In this document: in pieces, positions 43,036 through 51,197 of the stretch
Position numbering within the stretch: position 1 is the first letter of the stretch
How the letters are laid out: every line of letters starts with the position of its first letter
Assembly (NCBI GenBank): GCA_005885125.1
Contig: VAXU01000163.1
Span: forward strand, 1 to 58,547
Direction of reading: 5' to 3'
Length of the DNA: 58,547 nt
Source of the DNA: Actinomycetota bacterium
GTDB taxonomy: Bacteria > Actinomycetota > Thermoleophilia > Gaiellales > Gaiellaceae
Program-made: the position numbers and the translations under genes
Notes under the pieces: generated by a model
Told to the model about the DNA's origin: nothing
Seen by the model: only the letters and a program-made list of their open reading frames with translations
Databases searched by the model: none

Positions 43036-46000
43036 TCACGCTGCCTGGCGCGCGGCGAGTATAGCATCGACCAGCCGGAGGGCCTGTGGGAAGCCCTCCT
43101 CTCGCAGCGTGATCTCGCGGTTGGCGACCGTGTACACGGCGGTCGAGACGCGGTTCCGCAGCGCGCGGAGCTCTCCCGAGCCGAGGACGACCTGTCCGAC
43201 GCTCGCGCGCCCGCCGCGGAAGACGAAGTAGTCGGCGCCAAGCTGTGCGAGCTTCAGCTTCGCCTCCTGGATGAGGAACAGGTTCTCGACGGGTTCGGGC
43301 AGCGGGCCGTAGCGGTCCTCGGTCGCCGCCTGGAGCTCCCGCAACTCGTCTTCCGACTCCGACAGCGCGAGCCGCCGGTGCAGGTCGATCTTCAAGGCCT
43401 CCGAGCCGATGTAGTCGGCCGGGACGTATGCGTCCACGCGCGCGTCAACGCGCACGGGTCGTGCGACGACGCGCCGCTGGCCGCTCAGTTCCGCGACGGC
43501 CTCTGCGAGCAGCTCCACGTACAGCTCGAAGCCGAGCGCGGCGACGTGGCCGGACTGCTCGTCGCCGAGCAGGTTGCCGGCGCCGCGGATCTCCAGGTCG
43601 CGAATCGCGATCGCGAAGCCGGCGCCGAGCTCAGTGTGGTCGGCGAGCGTCGCGAGACGGGCGCGGGCTTCGGCGGTCAGCTCGGACATGTCCGGATAGA
43701 ACAAATACGCGTGCGCGGTCACATCGGATCGCCCGACACGGCCTCGGATCTGGTACAGCTGCGCGAGCCCCAGCGTGTCCGCGCGCTCGACGACGAGCGT
43801 GTTCGCCTGCGGGATGTCGAGGCCCGACTCGATGATCGTCGTGGAGACGAGGACGTCTGCGTCCCCACGCAGGAACGCGTGCATCTTCTCCTCCAGGTCG
43901 CGTTCGCGCATCTGGCCGTGCGCGACGAGGAAGCGAAGATTCGGCGAGAGCTGCTCGAGCTTTCTCGTTGCCTCGTCGATCGTCTCGACCCGGTTGTGGA
44001 GGTAGAACGACTGGCCGCCCCGCTCGTGCTCCCGTTCGAGGGCGAGCTTCACGACCTCCTCGTCGAATTCGGCGACGGTCGTCCGGATCGGCCGGCGACC
44101 CTCCGGCGGGGTTTCGATGATCGAGATGTCGCGCAGGCCGGACAGCGACATGTGGAGCGTGCGCGGGATCGGCGTGGCACTCAGCGTCAGCACGTCGACC
44201 TCGAGGCGAAGCGCCCGCAGCAGCTCCTTCTGCGCCACGCCGAAGCGCTGTTCCTCGTCGAGGATGACGAGCCCCAGCTCCTTCGGGATCACGTCGCGAC
44301 TCAGGATGCGGTGGGTCCCGATCAGGACCTCCACCTTGCCTTCGGCAAAGTCCCTGAGCGTTTGCTTGACCTCGGCCGGCTTGCGGAACCGCGAGATCAT
44401 CTCGACGCGGATCGGGAAGTCGCGGTAGCGGTTGCGGAACGTGTGCCAATGCTGCTCGGCGAGGATCGTCGTCGGAGCCAGCATCAGCGTCTGCTTGCCG
44501 TTGACGGCGACCTCGAGGTCCTCCTTCACGGCCTCGATCGCCGTCTGCTGATCCGGGGTCTCGCGGTACGGGAACTCGCCCTCGAGCCGCTCGAGCCACT
44601 CGTTGCGAAGGTCGTACGGGACTCCTGCTGCCTGCTGCCGCTGCGCGTAGAGCGCGAGCAGCTCGCCGGCCAGCTCTCGCACGCTCTCGCGCGCGCGCGT
44701 CTTCAGGTTGTCCCATGCCTTGCCGCCGAGCTTCGAGAGCGCCGGCGCCGTGGTGTCGGCGCCGATGTACCGCGACACTTTCCCGAGCTGCTCGTGCGGG
44801 ACGTACAGGCGATCGTCCCCGCGGAATGCGAGCAGGAGGTAGTCGCGCGTGACGCCTGCGACCTCCTTCGTCTCGAAGGTCAGCAGCTTGCCGATGCCGT
44901 GGTCCTCGTGCACGACGTAGTCGCCCGTGCGGAGGTCGGCGAACGACTGGAGTGCGCGCGCACCGGCGCGGCGCTCGCGCGGCGGTCGCTTGCGGAAAAC
45001 CTGCGTGTCAGGGAGCAGGACGAGGCCGAGCTCGCGCCAGACGAAGCCACGGCGCGCGGGCGTGACGGCGAACAGGAGCTCGGCTTCGCGCGGCAACCCT
45101 TCGCCGTCCTCGAGGATGCGCGCCTCGATGCGACGGAGGAGGTTCTGCTGTCGCAGGGCCTCGCCGCGGTGCGGGAACGCGACGAGCACGCGATGCCCTG
45201 CGCGGACGAATGCTGCGAGCTCGTTCTCCGCTTCCGCGAGCCCGCGAGCGACGAGCGCGGGCCGCTGAGCTTCGAACGCAAACGTCTGCCCTGACGGGAG
45301 CGGGTCGAGCAACGAGGCGCCTTTGAGCGAGATCGGCTCCAGGTTCTCTTCCTCCCAAACGCCGCGCACCTCGTCCGCCTCCCAGACGAGGTCGACGCCG
45401 CCCGGCAGCGGAGCGACGAGATCCCTCGGGATCGGGATCGACTGGCCGTCGTCACGCAGTCGCGTCTCCGTGAGGTCGACGCGCCGTTCTGCGGCTGGGT
45501 AGATCACCGCGTCGTCGACCGGGTGCAGCGCGCGCTGCGTGAACGGCGAGAACGCGCGAATGCCTTCGATCTCGTCGCCCCAGAACTCCACGCGCAACGG
45601 CTCGCGTCCAGTCGTTGGGAAAACGTCGACGATGCCGCCGCGCACGGCGAACTGGCCGCGCTCGTCGGCGCGCTCGACGCGCTCGTAGCCGGCAAGCGCG
45701 AGCGCCTCGGTCAGTGACTCGAGCGACACCTCGGTACCAGACGTGACCCGGATCGGCTCCGGGCGCGCTGCGGCATGCGGGAGCGGCTCTGCGACCGCCG
45801 CGGCGGAGGCGCACACGAGCCCGCCGCGCGCGAGCACGTCCAGCGCCCGCGCGCGCTCCCCGACGAGGTGCGGCGGCGGCTCGAGGCCCGACCCCCAGTG
45901 GACGCCCCGGCTCGGCAGCAGCGCGACGTGCTCGTCGCCGAGGAACCAGGCCGCCCCCTCGGCTGCGTCGCGCGCGTCCGCGTCCTCGGGCATGAGCAGG

Positions 46001-46158
46001 ACGAGCCCGCGGCCGAGCTGCTCGTGGAGCGCTGCGAGCAGGAGCGGCAGCGCCGGCTCGGACACCCGCGCAGCGGCGGGCAACGCCTCGGCGAAGGCGC
46101 TGAGACGCTCGCTCTCGCGAAGCTCGGCTGCGAGTGGATGCAGGATCGGACGGTCCAT
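43036..46158 (-). CDS. mfd: Transcription-repair coupling factor Mfd lacking Walker A
   Basis: A protein of about 1040 residues. UvrB-homology modules (GGIVDVFPT, FWGDEIEGIRAF), the RNA-polymerase-interacting CarD-like domain (GDYVVHEDHGIGKL), helicase domain 1 (TPDQQTAIEAVKEDLE; LMLAPTTILAEQHW; LGLVILDEEQRFG with the DEEQ box; LSATPIPRTLHMSLSG), domain 2 (RVGRSDVTAHAYL) and the C-terminal TRCF domain are all present. Between Glu549 and Val550 about 27 residues are missing in frame. That segment normally carries GDVGFGKTE, the Walker A motif. ATG 46158 was chosen over 46197. ATP hydrolysis and RNA polymerase removal should fail as read. Confidence 0.92.
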   Translation of the reverse strand: MDRPILHPLAAELRESERLSAFAEALPAAARVSEPALPLLLAALHEQLGRGLVLLMPEDADARDAAEGAAWFLGDEHVALLPSRGVHWGSGLEPPPHLVGERARALDVLARGGLVCASAAAVAEPLPHAAARPEPIRVTSGTEVSLESLTEALALAGYERVERADERGQFAVRGGIVDVFPTTGREPLRVEFWGDEIEGIRAFSPFTQRALHPVDDAVIYPAAERRVDLTETRLRDDGQSIPIPRDLVAPLPGGVDLVWEADEVRGVWEEENLEPISLKGASLLDPLPSGQTFAFEAQRPALVARGLAEAENELAAFVRAGHRVLVAFPHRGEALRQQNLLRRIEARILEDGEGLPREAELLFAVTPARRGFVWRELGLVLLPDTQVFRKRPPRERRAGARALQSFADLRTGDYVVHEDHGIGKLLTFETKEVAGVTRDYLLLAFRGDDRLYVPHEQLGKVSRYIGADTTAPALSKLGGKAWDNLKTRARESVRELAGELLALYAQRQQAAGVPYDLRNEWLERLEGEFPYRETPDQQTAIEAVKEDLEVAVNGKQTLMLAPTTILAEQHWHTFRNRYRDFPIRVEMISRFRKPAEVKQTLRDFAEGKVEVLIGTHRILSRDVIPKELGLVILDEEQRFGVAQKELLRALRLEVDVLTLSATPIPRTLHMSLSGLRDISIIETPPEGRRPIRTTVAEFDEEVVKLALEREHERGGQSFYLHNRVETIDEATRKLEQLSPNLRFLVAHGQMRERDLEEKMHAFLRGDADVLVSTTIIESGLDIPQANTLVVERADTLGLAQLYQIRGRVGRSDVTAHAYLFYPDMSELTAEARARLATLADHTELGAGFAIAIRDLEIRGAGNLLGDEQSGHVAALGFELYVELLAEAVAELSGQRRVVARPVRVDARVDAYVPADYIGSEALKIDLHRRLALSESEDELRELQAATEDRYGPLPEPVENLFLIQEAKLKLAQLGADYFVFRGGRASVGQVVLGSGELRALRNRVSTAVYTVANREITLREEGFPQALRLVDAILAARQAA

Positions 46159-46218
46159 GACTAAAGGCCGAACCGCGCCGGTTCGGCTGTGGGCCATCGT
46201 AGCCCGCGCCGTGTTCGG

Positions 46219-47217
46219 CTAGACCGCGAGCGCGCTGCCGGGGACGGCGGCGCCCGCCTCCATCGTCCAGCCCACCCGTTCGAACAGCGCGACGAACTCG
46301 GGCGGCACGAACAGCCGGTCCTCCAGATGCGGCACCTTGAAGTAGCTCTGCGGCGCGAGCAGCACGCCCGCATCCGAGGACAGGTCGAGCACCCAGCGAT
46401 CCGGCGGCCGTTTGCGAGAAATGAAGCGCAGCTCGAAAGGCAGGAGCCGCAGCTTGTCCGTGTGGCTGTACACGCCTTTCCCCGCCTGCCGCGCCGCCGC
46501 CACCCATTCGCGGGCGCGTTTCAGCTTCGGCGACTTCTGCACGAGCTTGTCGACCTCGTCGGGCTTCGGAATCGCATCCTGGATCGACCCGGTCTTTCCG
46601 AACGCGAAGTGCACGAACGGATCGACGTTCGGCCAGATGAAGTACGGGATCACCTGGGCGGCTTCGAGCAACCGCTCGTTGTAGGACAGTTGCTTCGGCG
46701 CATCTTTCGGCAGATCGGGATGCAGGTAGCAGAGCAGCCTTCCGTAGCGGTCGACGATGTCGTACGCGAACGCGAGAAAGAAACGGAAGTCCGCGTCGCT
46801 CTTTCCAAGCGTCTGCTGGTCGGCCGACACCTCCTGCGTCAGCGCCTCGAGCGCTTTGTCGGCGAACTCGGCGTGGTTGGCCGCCGCCCCGCCGCCATGC
46901 AGACGGGCCGCGATGTCCTGTTGCAGGGCAGGCTCGAGCGGCGTGTCCCAGGCCGGAGTGAAGGGATCGGCGAGCGCCTGTTCCCACTTCGGATCGGAGA
47001 TCTTCGTGAACGGGAGCTTCTTCCCGGGCAGCGGGAAGCTCTCCTCAGCCGCGTCGATGCCGAGGAAGCGGACGCCGAAGTTGTCGAGCGCGCGCGTGAT
47101 CACCGTGTCGCCGTCGTGGACGTCGTGCTTGACGTCGCCCTGCGCGCCGCTACGAAGGCCGAGCCCCATCGTGCCGACGGTGAAGCCCTTCGCAGACTGC
47201 CGGATCGCATTCGGCAT
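46219..47217 (-). CDS. Staphylococcal-nuclease-like protein of unknown function
   Basis: A 332-residue protein. Its N-terminal segment, VKHDVHDGDTVITRALDNFGVRFLGIDAAEESF read in two halves, has the DGDTV and VRFLGIDA motifs of thermonuclease (SNase) folds. The long remainder (FAYDIVDRYGRLLCYLHPD, IPYFIWPNVDPFVHF, PPDRWVLDLSSDAGVLLAP) matches nothing I know. There is no signal peptide. The SNase catalytic arginines are not all identifiable, so nuclease activity is uncertain. With the MFS gene it interrupts the pth-mfd adjacency seen in Bacillus. ATG 47217 was chosen. Confidence 0.72.
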   Translation of the reverse strand: MPNAIRQSAKGFTVGTMGLGLRSGAQGDVKHDVHDGDTVITRALDNFGVRFLGIDAAEESFPLPGKKLPFTKISDPKWEQALADPFTPAWDTPLEPALQQDIAARLHGGGAAANHAEFADKALEALTQEVSADQQTLGKSDADFRFFLAFAYDIVDRYGRLLCYLHPDLPKDAPKQLSYNERLLEAAQVIPYFIWPNVDPFVHFAFGKTGSIQDAIPKPDEVDKLVQKSPKLKRAREWVAAARQAGKGVYSHTDKLRLLPFELRFISRKRPPDRWVLDLSSDAGVLLAPQSYFKVPHLEDRLFVPPEFVALFERVGWTMEAGAAVPGSALAV

Positions 47218-47273
47218 CGCTCCAGCGGTCGTACCATTCCCGAAGACAGAAGTCAACAGCTGGAAACAGCCGT

Positions 47274-47279
47274 TACGCT
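47274..47279 (+). promoter_or_regulatory. -10 box of the MFS transporter gene
   Basis: TACGCT lies 6 bases before the ATG at 47286, the leaderless spacing. Confidence 0.35.
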
Positions 47280-47285
47280 CGCGCG

Positions 47286-48521
47286 ATGGCCGACCTGCTG
47301 CCGCTGCGGCGGAACCGCGACTTCGTGCTCCTGCAGACCGGGCAGGCGCTCTCAACCGTCGGTTCGGAGGCGTCGGGGGTCGCGTACACGCTGCTCGTCC
47401 TCGCGCTGACGCATTCGCCGGCCAAGGCGGGCCTCACCGGCTTCGCGCGGCTCATCCCGTGGGTGCTGTTCGCGCTTCCGGCCGGTGTCGTCGTCGACCG
47501 CTGGAACCGCAAGCACGTGATGATCGTCTCCGATGTCGTCCGCGTGGTCGCGCTCGCGAGCCTCGGCGTGGTCGCCGCGATGGGCCGGCTCTCGTTCGCG
47601 CAGATCCCGATCGTCGCGTTCGTCGAAGGGTCGATGCTCGTGTTCTTCAACATCGCCGAGATCGGCGCCGTTCGGTCGGTCGTCCCGACGCCGCAGTTGC
47701 AGCGTGCATTCGCGACGGAGCAGGCACGCCTGTCGAGCGTCTACCTCGCCGGGCCGCCGCTCGGGGGATTCCTGTTCGGGGTCGGCCGCTCGTTGCCGTT
47801 CCTCGTCGACGCGGTCTCCTACGCATTCTCGACGGGCACGCTCCTCGCCATGCGCACGCCGTTTCAGGAGGAACGCGAGGAGATCGACACGCGGAAGCTG
47901 CGGGCGCAGATCGCGGAGGGGTTTGCGTGGCTCTGGCGGCACACGTTTCTCCGCACCTGCGCATTACTGTTCGTGGGCACGAACTTCGCCTTCGGCGCGC
48001 TCGAGTTGACGCTGATCGTCGCGGCCCGACGGCAGGGACTGCATTCGGCCGCGATCGGCGGACTGCTCGCCGTGTGGGGCGCGCTCTCGTTGGCGGGATC
48101 CGTCGCGGCGCCGCGTTTCCACAAGCTGCTGTCCATGCGGACGATTCTCGTGGGCTCGAGCTGGCTGGCCCTGACGATCGCCGCGTACGTCGTCGAGCCC
48201 AATGTCTTCGTCCTCGTAGCCGGCACCGCGCCGTTCGTCTTCTTCAACCCGACGGTGAACGCGATGATCATCGGGTATCGCGTCGCGATCGTTCCCGATC
48301 GGCTGCAGGGACGCGTGAACAGCGTCGCGCGCTCGCTGGCGCTCCTCGGCTTGCCGCTCGGACCGGTCGTCGCCGGCCTGTTGCTCGGATCGTTCTCCGC
48401 GCGCACGACGGTGACGTTCCTGCTGGCGGGATTCGTCGTGCTCGCTGTGGTCACGACGGCGAGCCGCTCGATTCGCACGGCGCCGAGTTTCGTCGAGGTC
48501 ACGGAAGGCGCGGGGAGCTAA
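47286..48521 (+). CDS. Major facilitator superfamily transporter
   Basis: A 411-residue membrane protein with about 12 hydrophobic segments. It starts LPLRRNRDFVLLQTGQALSTVGSEASGVAY, typical of the DHA3/enterobactin-exporter-like MFS group, and has the loop-2/3 motif LPAGVVVDRWNRKHVMIVSD. Later helices include GLPLGPVVAGLLLGSFSARTT. It probably exports a small hydrophobic compound. It is the only plus-strand gene within the 40-58 kb housekeeping block. Confidence 0.9.
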   Translation: MADLLPLRRNRDFVLLQTGQALSTVGSEASGVAYTLLVLALTHSPAKAGLTGFARLIPWVLFALPAGVVVDRWNRKHVMIVSDVVRVVALASLGVVAAMGRLSFAQIPIVAFVEGSMLVFFNIAEIGAVRSVVPTPQLQRAFATEQARLSSVYLAGPPLGGFLFGVGRSLPFLVDAVSYAFSTGTLLAMRTPFQEEREEIDTRKLRAQIAEGFAWLWRHTFLRTCALLFVGTNFAFGALELTLIVAARRQGLHSAAIGGLLAVWGALSLAGSVAAPRFHKLLSMRTILVGSSWLALTIAAYVVEPNVFVLVAGTAPFVFFNPTVNAMIIGYRVAIVPDRLQGRVNSVARSLALLGLPLGPVVAGLLLGSFSARTTVTFLLAGFVVLAVVTTASRSIRTAPSFVEVTEGAGS

Positions 48522-48677
48522 GGCGTGGCTCGTGGGCGCGCAGGACGGGCTGAGGCCTGTGGAAGAAGAGTCACATTCTCGTTACACCTGGGGTCAGACC
48601 GTGGTGTTTTCAGTCAGGTCGGGAGCGCCGCGTGATCATGGGTTGCACGCAGCGTGAACCGGACGTTGACCACCAAA

Positions 48678-48709
48678 AAGGGTCAGACCCTCGGGCGGGT
48701 CTGACCCTT
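48678..48709. repeat. Palindromic repeat family D, copy 1 (terminator behind pth)
   Basis: Perfect 13-bp arms AAGGGTCAGACCC and GGGTCTGACCCTT with loop TCGGGC, followed on the minus strand by TTTTTGG. An isolated half copy (GGGTCAGACC) lies at 48591-48600. The element is 17 bases behind the pth stop and in front of the end of the convergent MFS gene. Confidence 0.85.
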
Positions 48710-48726
48710 GGCCGTACAACTGACGG

Positions 48727-49323
48727 TTAGTTGAACTTCGCCTGCGCTCGCTCGAGACCTTCCGCGTCGAGGGCCTCGACGGCGTCGGCTGCGCGGGCGA
48801 CGAGATCGTCCGCGTCCTCCTCCGGCGTGAACGGCGACAGGACGTAGTCGGCAGGCGGTCGGGGGTCGCCGCGGCCCGGGCGTCCCACGCCCACGCGCAG
48901 CCGCAGGAAGTCCTGCGTGCCGAGGTGCGAGGCAATCGAGCGCAGACCGTTGTGACCGGCGAGCCCGCCGCCGAGGCGCGCCTGCAACCGCCCGGGCTCG
49001 AGGTCGATGTCGTCGTGGACGACGAGGATCGCGTCCGGGTCGAGCTTGTAGAAGCGCGCCGCCGCGCCGACGGCCCGCCCCGACTCGTTCATGAACGTCT
49101 CCGGCTTGAACAGCGCGACACGGTGCCCGTCGACGCGCACCTCGGCGAGCTGGCCGGAGAACCTTCCCTTCCAGGAGACTCCGTGCCGCCGCGCGAGCTC
49201 CTCGACGACCATCCAGCCGACGTTGTGCCGGTGTCGCGCGTATTCGCGACCAGGATTGCCGAGGCCGACGGCGAGCAGGTCGAGCGACGAGGCACGGTCG
49301 CCCCGGCGCCACCGGAGGCGCAT
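48727..49323 (-). CDS. pth: Peptidyl-tRNA hydrolase
   Basis: A 198-residue enzyme that frees tRNA from stalled peptidyl-tRNA. The family residues are in LAVGLGNPGREYARHRHNVGW (catalytic His), KPETFMNESG (Asn), VVHDDIDLEPGR (Asp) and GGGLAGHNGLRS. It follows rplY (6-base gap) in the conserved prs-rplY-pth order. The annotated ATG adds about 16 residues before LLAVGLGNPG, slightly longer than usual, and the start could be a little downstream. Confidence 0.95.
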   Translation of the reverse strand: MRLRWRRGDRASSLDLLAVGLGNPGREYARHRHNVGWMVVEELARRHGVSWKGRFSGQLAEVRVDGHRVALFKPETFMNESGRAVGAAARFYKLDPDAILVVHDDIDLEPGRLQARLGGGLAGHNGLRSIASHLGTQDFLRLRVGVGRPGRGDPRPPADYVLSPFTPEEDADDLVARAADAVEALDAEGLERAQAKFN

Positions 49324-49329
49324 GGCGCC

Positions 49330-50052
49330 TTAGCCCTCGGTGGTTCCGGGCTCGCCGCCAGCGTCCGCGGACGGCTCGGCTGCCTGCTCGGCCGCGCCCT
49401 CGGGCTGTTCCTCGGGCGGAACCTCGCCCTCGGGCACCTCGCCTTCCTCGCCCTCCTCGACTTCGGGTTCCGGCTCCTCGACGCGCGTCGGGAGCGTCAC
49501 CGTCGCGAGCACGGTCTCCTCGGGATTGTCGAGGTACTTGACGCCCTCGCGCTCCGGGAGGTCGGCGAGACGCAACGTGTCCCCGATCGCCATGCCGCTG
49601 ACGTCCAGCTCCATGTGCTCGGGGATCTCCATCGGCAGGGCCTCGACGTTGATCTCACGCTGCACCTGGGAGAGGACGCCGCCCTCTTTCACGCCCTCCG
49701 GCTCGCCGACGAGCTGCACGTTCACCGAAGCCTGGATCGGCTGGTCGAGCCGCACTTCCTGGAGGTCGATGTGCGAGATGTGGCCGCGGATCGGATCCTG
49801 CTGGAAGTCCTTCAGGATCGAGGCGTGCGTCGTCGACTGGCCCTCGAGCACCACGTCGAGGATCGCGTGCAAGCCGCTCGACCCGGTCAGGACGTGGCGC
49901 AGCTCGCGCTCGGGTACGAAGATCGCGTGCGAGGCCTTGCCCTTCCCGTAGAGGACGCCCGGGATGAAGCCCTGGCGGCGAAGCCGCCGAGCGTCGGCGG
50001 AGCCTCGCCGCTCACGCTCGTGCACCTGCAATTTCATCCGTTCGCCGGCCAT
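49330..50052 (-). CDS. rplY: Ribosomal protein L25 (Ctc, long form)
   Basis: A 240-residue long-form L25. The N-terminal 5S-rRNA-binding beta-barrel includes RRQGFIPGVLYGKGKASHAIFV; the central TL5-like domain has FQQDPIRGHISHIDLQEV, VKEGGVLSQVQREINVEALP and IPEHMELDV. A strongly acidic C-terminal tail (VEEPEPEVEEGEEGEVPEGE) follows, as in many actinobacterial homologues. It lies between prs and pth, as in Bacillus (ctc). A second in-frame ATG 5 codons in (MKLQVHERERRG) could also start the protein. Confidence 0.95.
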   Translation of the reverse strand: MAGERMKLQVHERERRGSADARRLRRQGFIPGVLYGKGKASHAIFVPERELRHVLTGSSGLHAILDVVLEGQSTTHASILKDFQQDPIRGHISHIDLQEVRLDQPIQASVNVQLVGEPEGVKEGGVLSQVQREINVEALPMEIPEHMELDVSGMAIGDTLRLADLPEREGVKYLDNPEETVLATVTLPTRVEEPEPEVEEGEEGEVPEGEVPPEEQPEGAAEQAAEPSADAGGEPGTTEG

Positions 50053-50121
50053 ACCGGCGCGGAAGTGTAGCTACTTGCGGATGTGCAGGTTGATCCCGGG
50101 CGGGACTCGGCACCGAAAAGC

Positions 50122-50159
50122 GGGTCAGACCCGAGGGGCTGAACCTTGGTCTGACCCTT
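50122..50159. repeat. Palindromic repeat family D, copy 2 (terminator behind prs)
   Basis: Arms GGGTCAGACCC (50122-50132) and GGTCTGACCC (50148-50157) with a 15-base loop. It begins 2 bases behind the prs stop, in the same orientation relative to prs as copy 1 is to pth. Confidence 0.8.
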
Positions 50160-50161
50160 GG

Positions 50162-51106
50162 TTAGAACAGGGCGTTCATGTCGCCGAAGATCGCGGAGAC
50201 GGAGTCGTCCGCGAAGACGTTGTGGATCGTCTCGGCGAGGATGTCCGCGACCGTCAGAACGGTCACGCGTTCCGGCTTCGTGAGCGGATCGATCGGAACT
50301 GTGTCGGTGACGACGACGCTGTCGAGCGGACTCTCTTCGATCCGCTCGATCGCCGGCGGCGAGAAGATGCCGTGCGTGGCGCACGCATAGACCTTCTTGG
50401 CGCCGCGCTCCTTGAGGAACTGCGCGCCGGCGACGAGCGTCCCCGCGGTGTCGACCATATCGTCGGTCATCACCGCGCACTTGCCGTCGACGTCGCCGAT
50501 GACGTTCGTGATGTGAGCTACGTTGTGTGCGGGCCGGTCCTTCTGGAGGACGGCGAGGTCGCCGCCGATCATCTCGGCGAACTTGCTCGCCAGGCGCGTG
50601 CGGCCGGTGTCGGGCGCGACCGCGACCAGCTCCTCGGGCAGGCCGAGGTCGCGAAAGTACTGAGCGAGCATCGGCAGCGCCGTCATGTGGTCGACCGGCA
50701 CCTCGAAGAACCCCTGCACCTGCCCCGCGTGGAGGTCCATCGTCAGCACTCGGTCGGCGCCGGCGGACTGGATCATCTCCGCCACGAGCTTGGCGGTGAT
50801 CGGCTCGCGCGGGCGGGACTTCTTGTCCTGCCGCGAGTACGGGAAGAGCGGCAGCACCGCAGTGATGCGCTTGGCGGACGCGAGCTTCGCGGCGTCGACC
50901 ATGATCAAGAGCTCCATCAGGTGCTGGTCGACGGGCGGTGAGCTCGTCTGGACGATGAACAGGTCGGCGCCGCGGATCGACTCCTCGTACCGGCAGTAGG
51001 TCTCGCCGCTCGCGAACGAACGCAATGACACGTCGCCCACCTGGATGCCCAGCTTCTCGGCGATCCTCTGCGCCAGCTCTGGATGCGAGCGGCCCGAGAA
51101 CAGCAT
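50162..51106 (-). CDS. prs: Ribose-phosphate pyrophosphokinase
   Basis: A 314-residue PRPP synthase making phosphoribosyl pyrophosphate for nucleotides, His and Trp. Key blocks are MLFSGRSHPELAQRIAEKLG, FASGETYCRYEES, LPLFPYSRQDKK (ATP), RVLTMDLHAGQVQGFF and the PRPP loop DDMVDTAGTL. ATG 51106 gives the usual length. The frame is open upstream to the glmU stop and includes AELRPEHWIERGPSKR; relatives sometimes have extra N-terminal residues ending KRLMLF, but no ATG/GTG/TTG precedes them here. It is separated from rplY by a family-D hairpin. Confidence 0.95.
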   Translation of the reverse strand: MLFSGRSHPELAQRIAEKLGIQVGDVSLRSFASGETYCRYEESIRGADLFIVQTSSPPVDQHLMELLIMVDAAKLASAKRITAVLPLFPYSRQDKKSRPREPITAKLVAEMIQSAGADRVLTMDLHAGQVQGFFEVPVDHMTALPMLAQYFRDLGLPEELVAVAPDTGRTRLASKFAEMIGGDLAVLQKDRPAHNVAHITNVIGDVDGKCAVMTDDMVDTAGTLVAGAQFLKERGAKKVYACATHGIFSPPAIERIEESPLDSVVVTDTVPIDPLTKPERVTVLTVADILAETIHNVFADDSVSAIFGDMNALF

Positions 51107-51197
51107 CAGCCGCTTCGACGGACCGCGCTCGATCCAGTGCTCGGGCCGGAGCTCCGCCTTCGTCTCGGCGACCTCGAGCCCAGGCAGGCGTGTCAGC

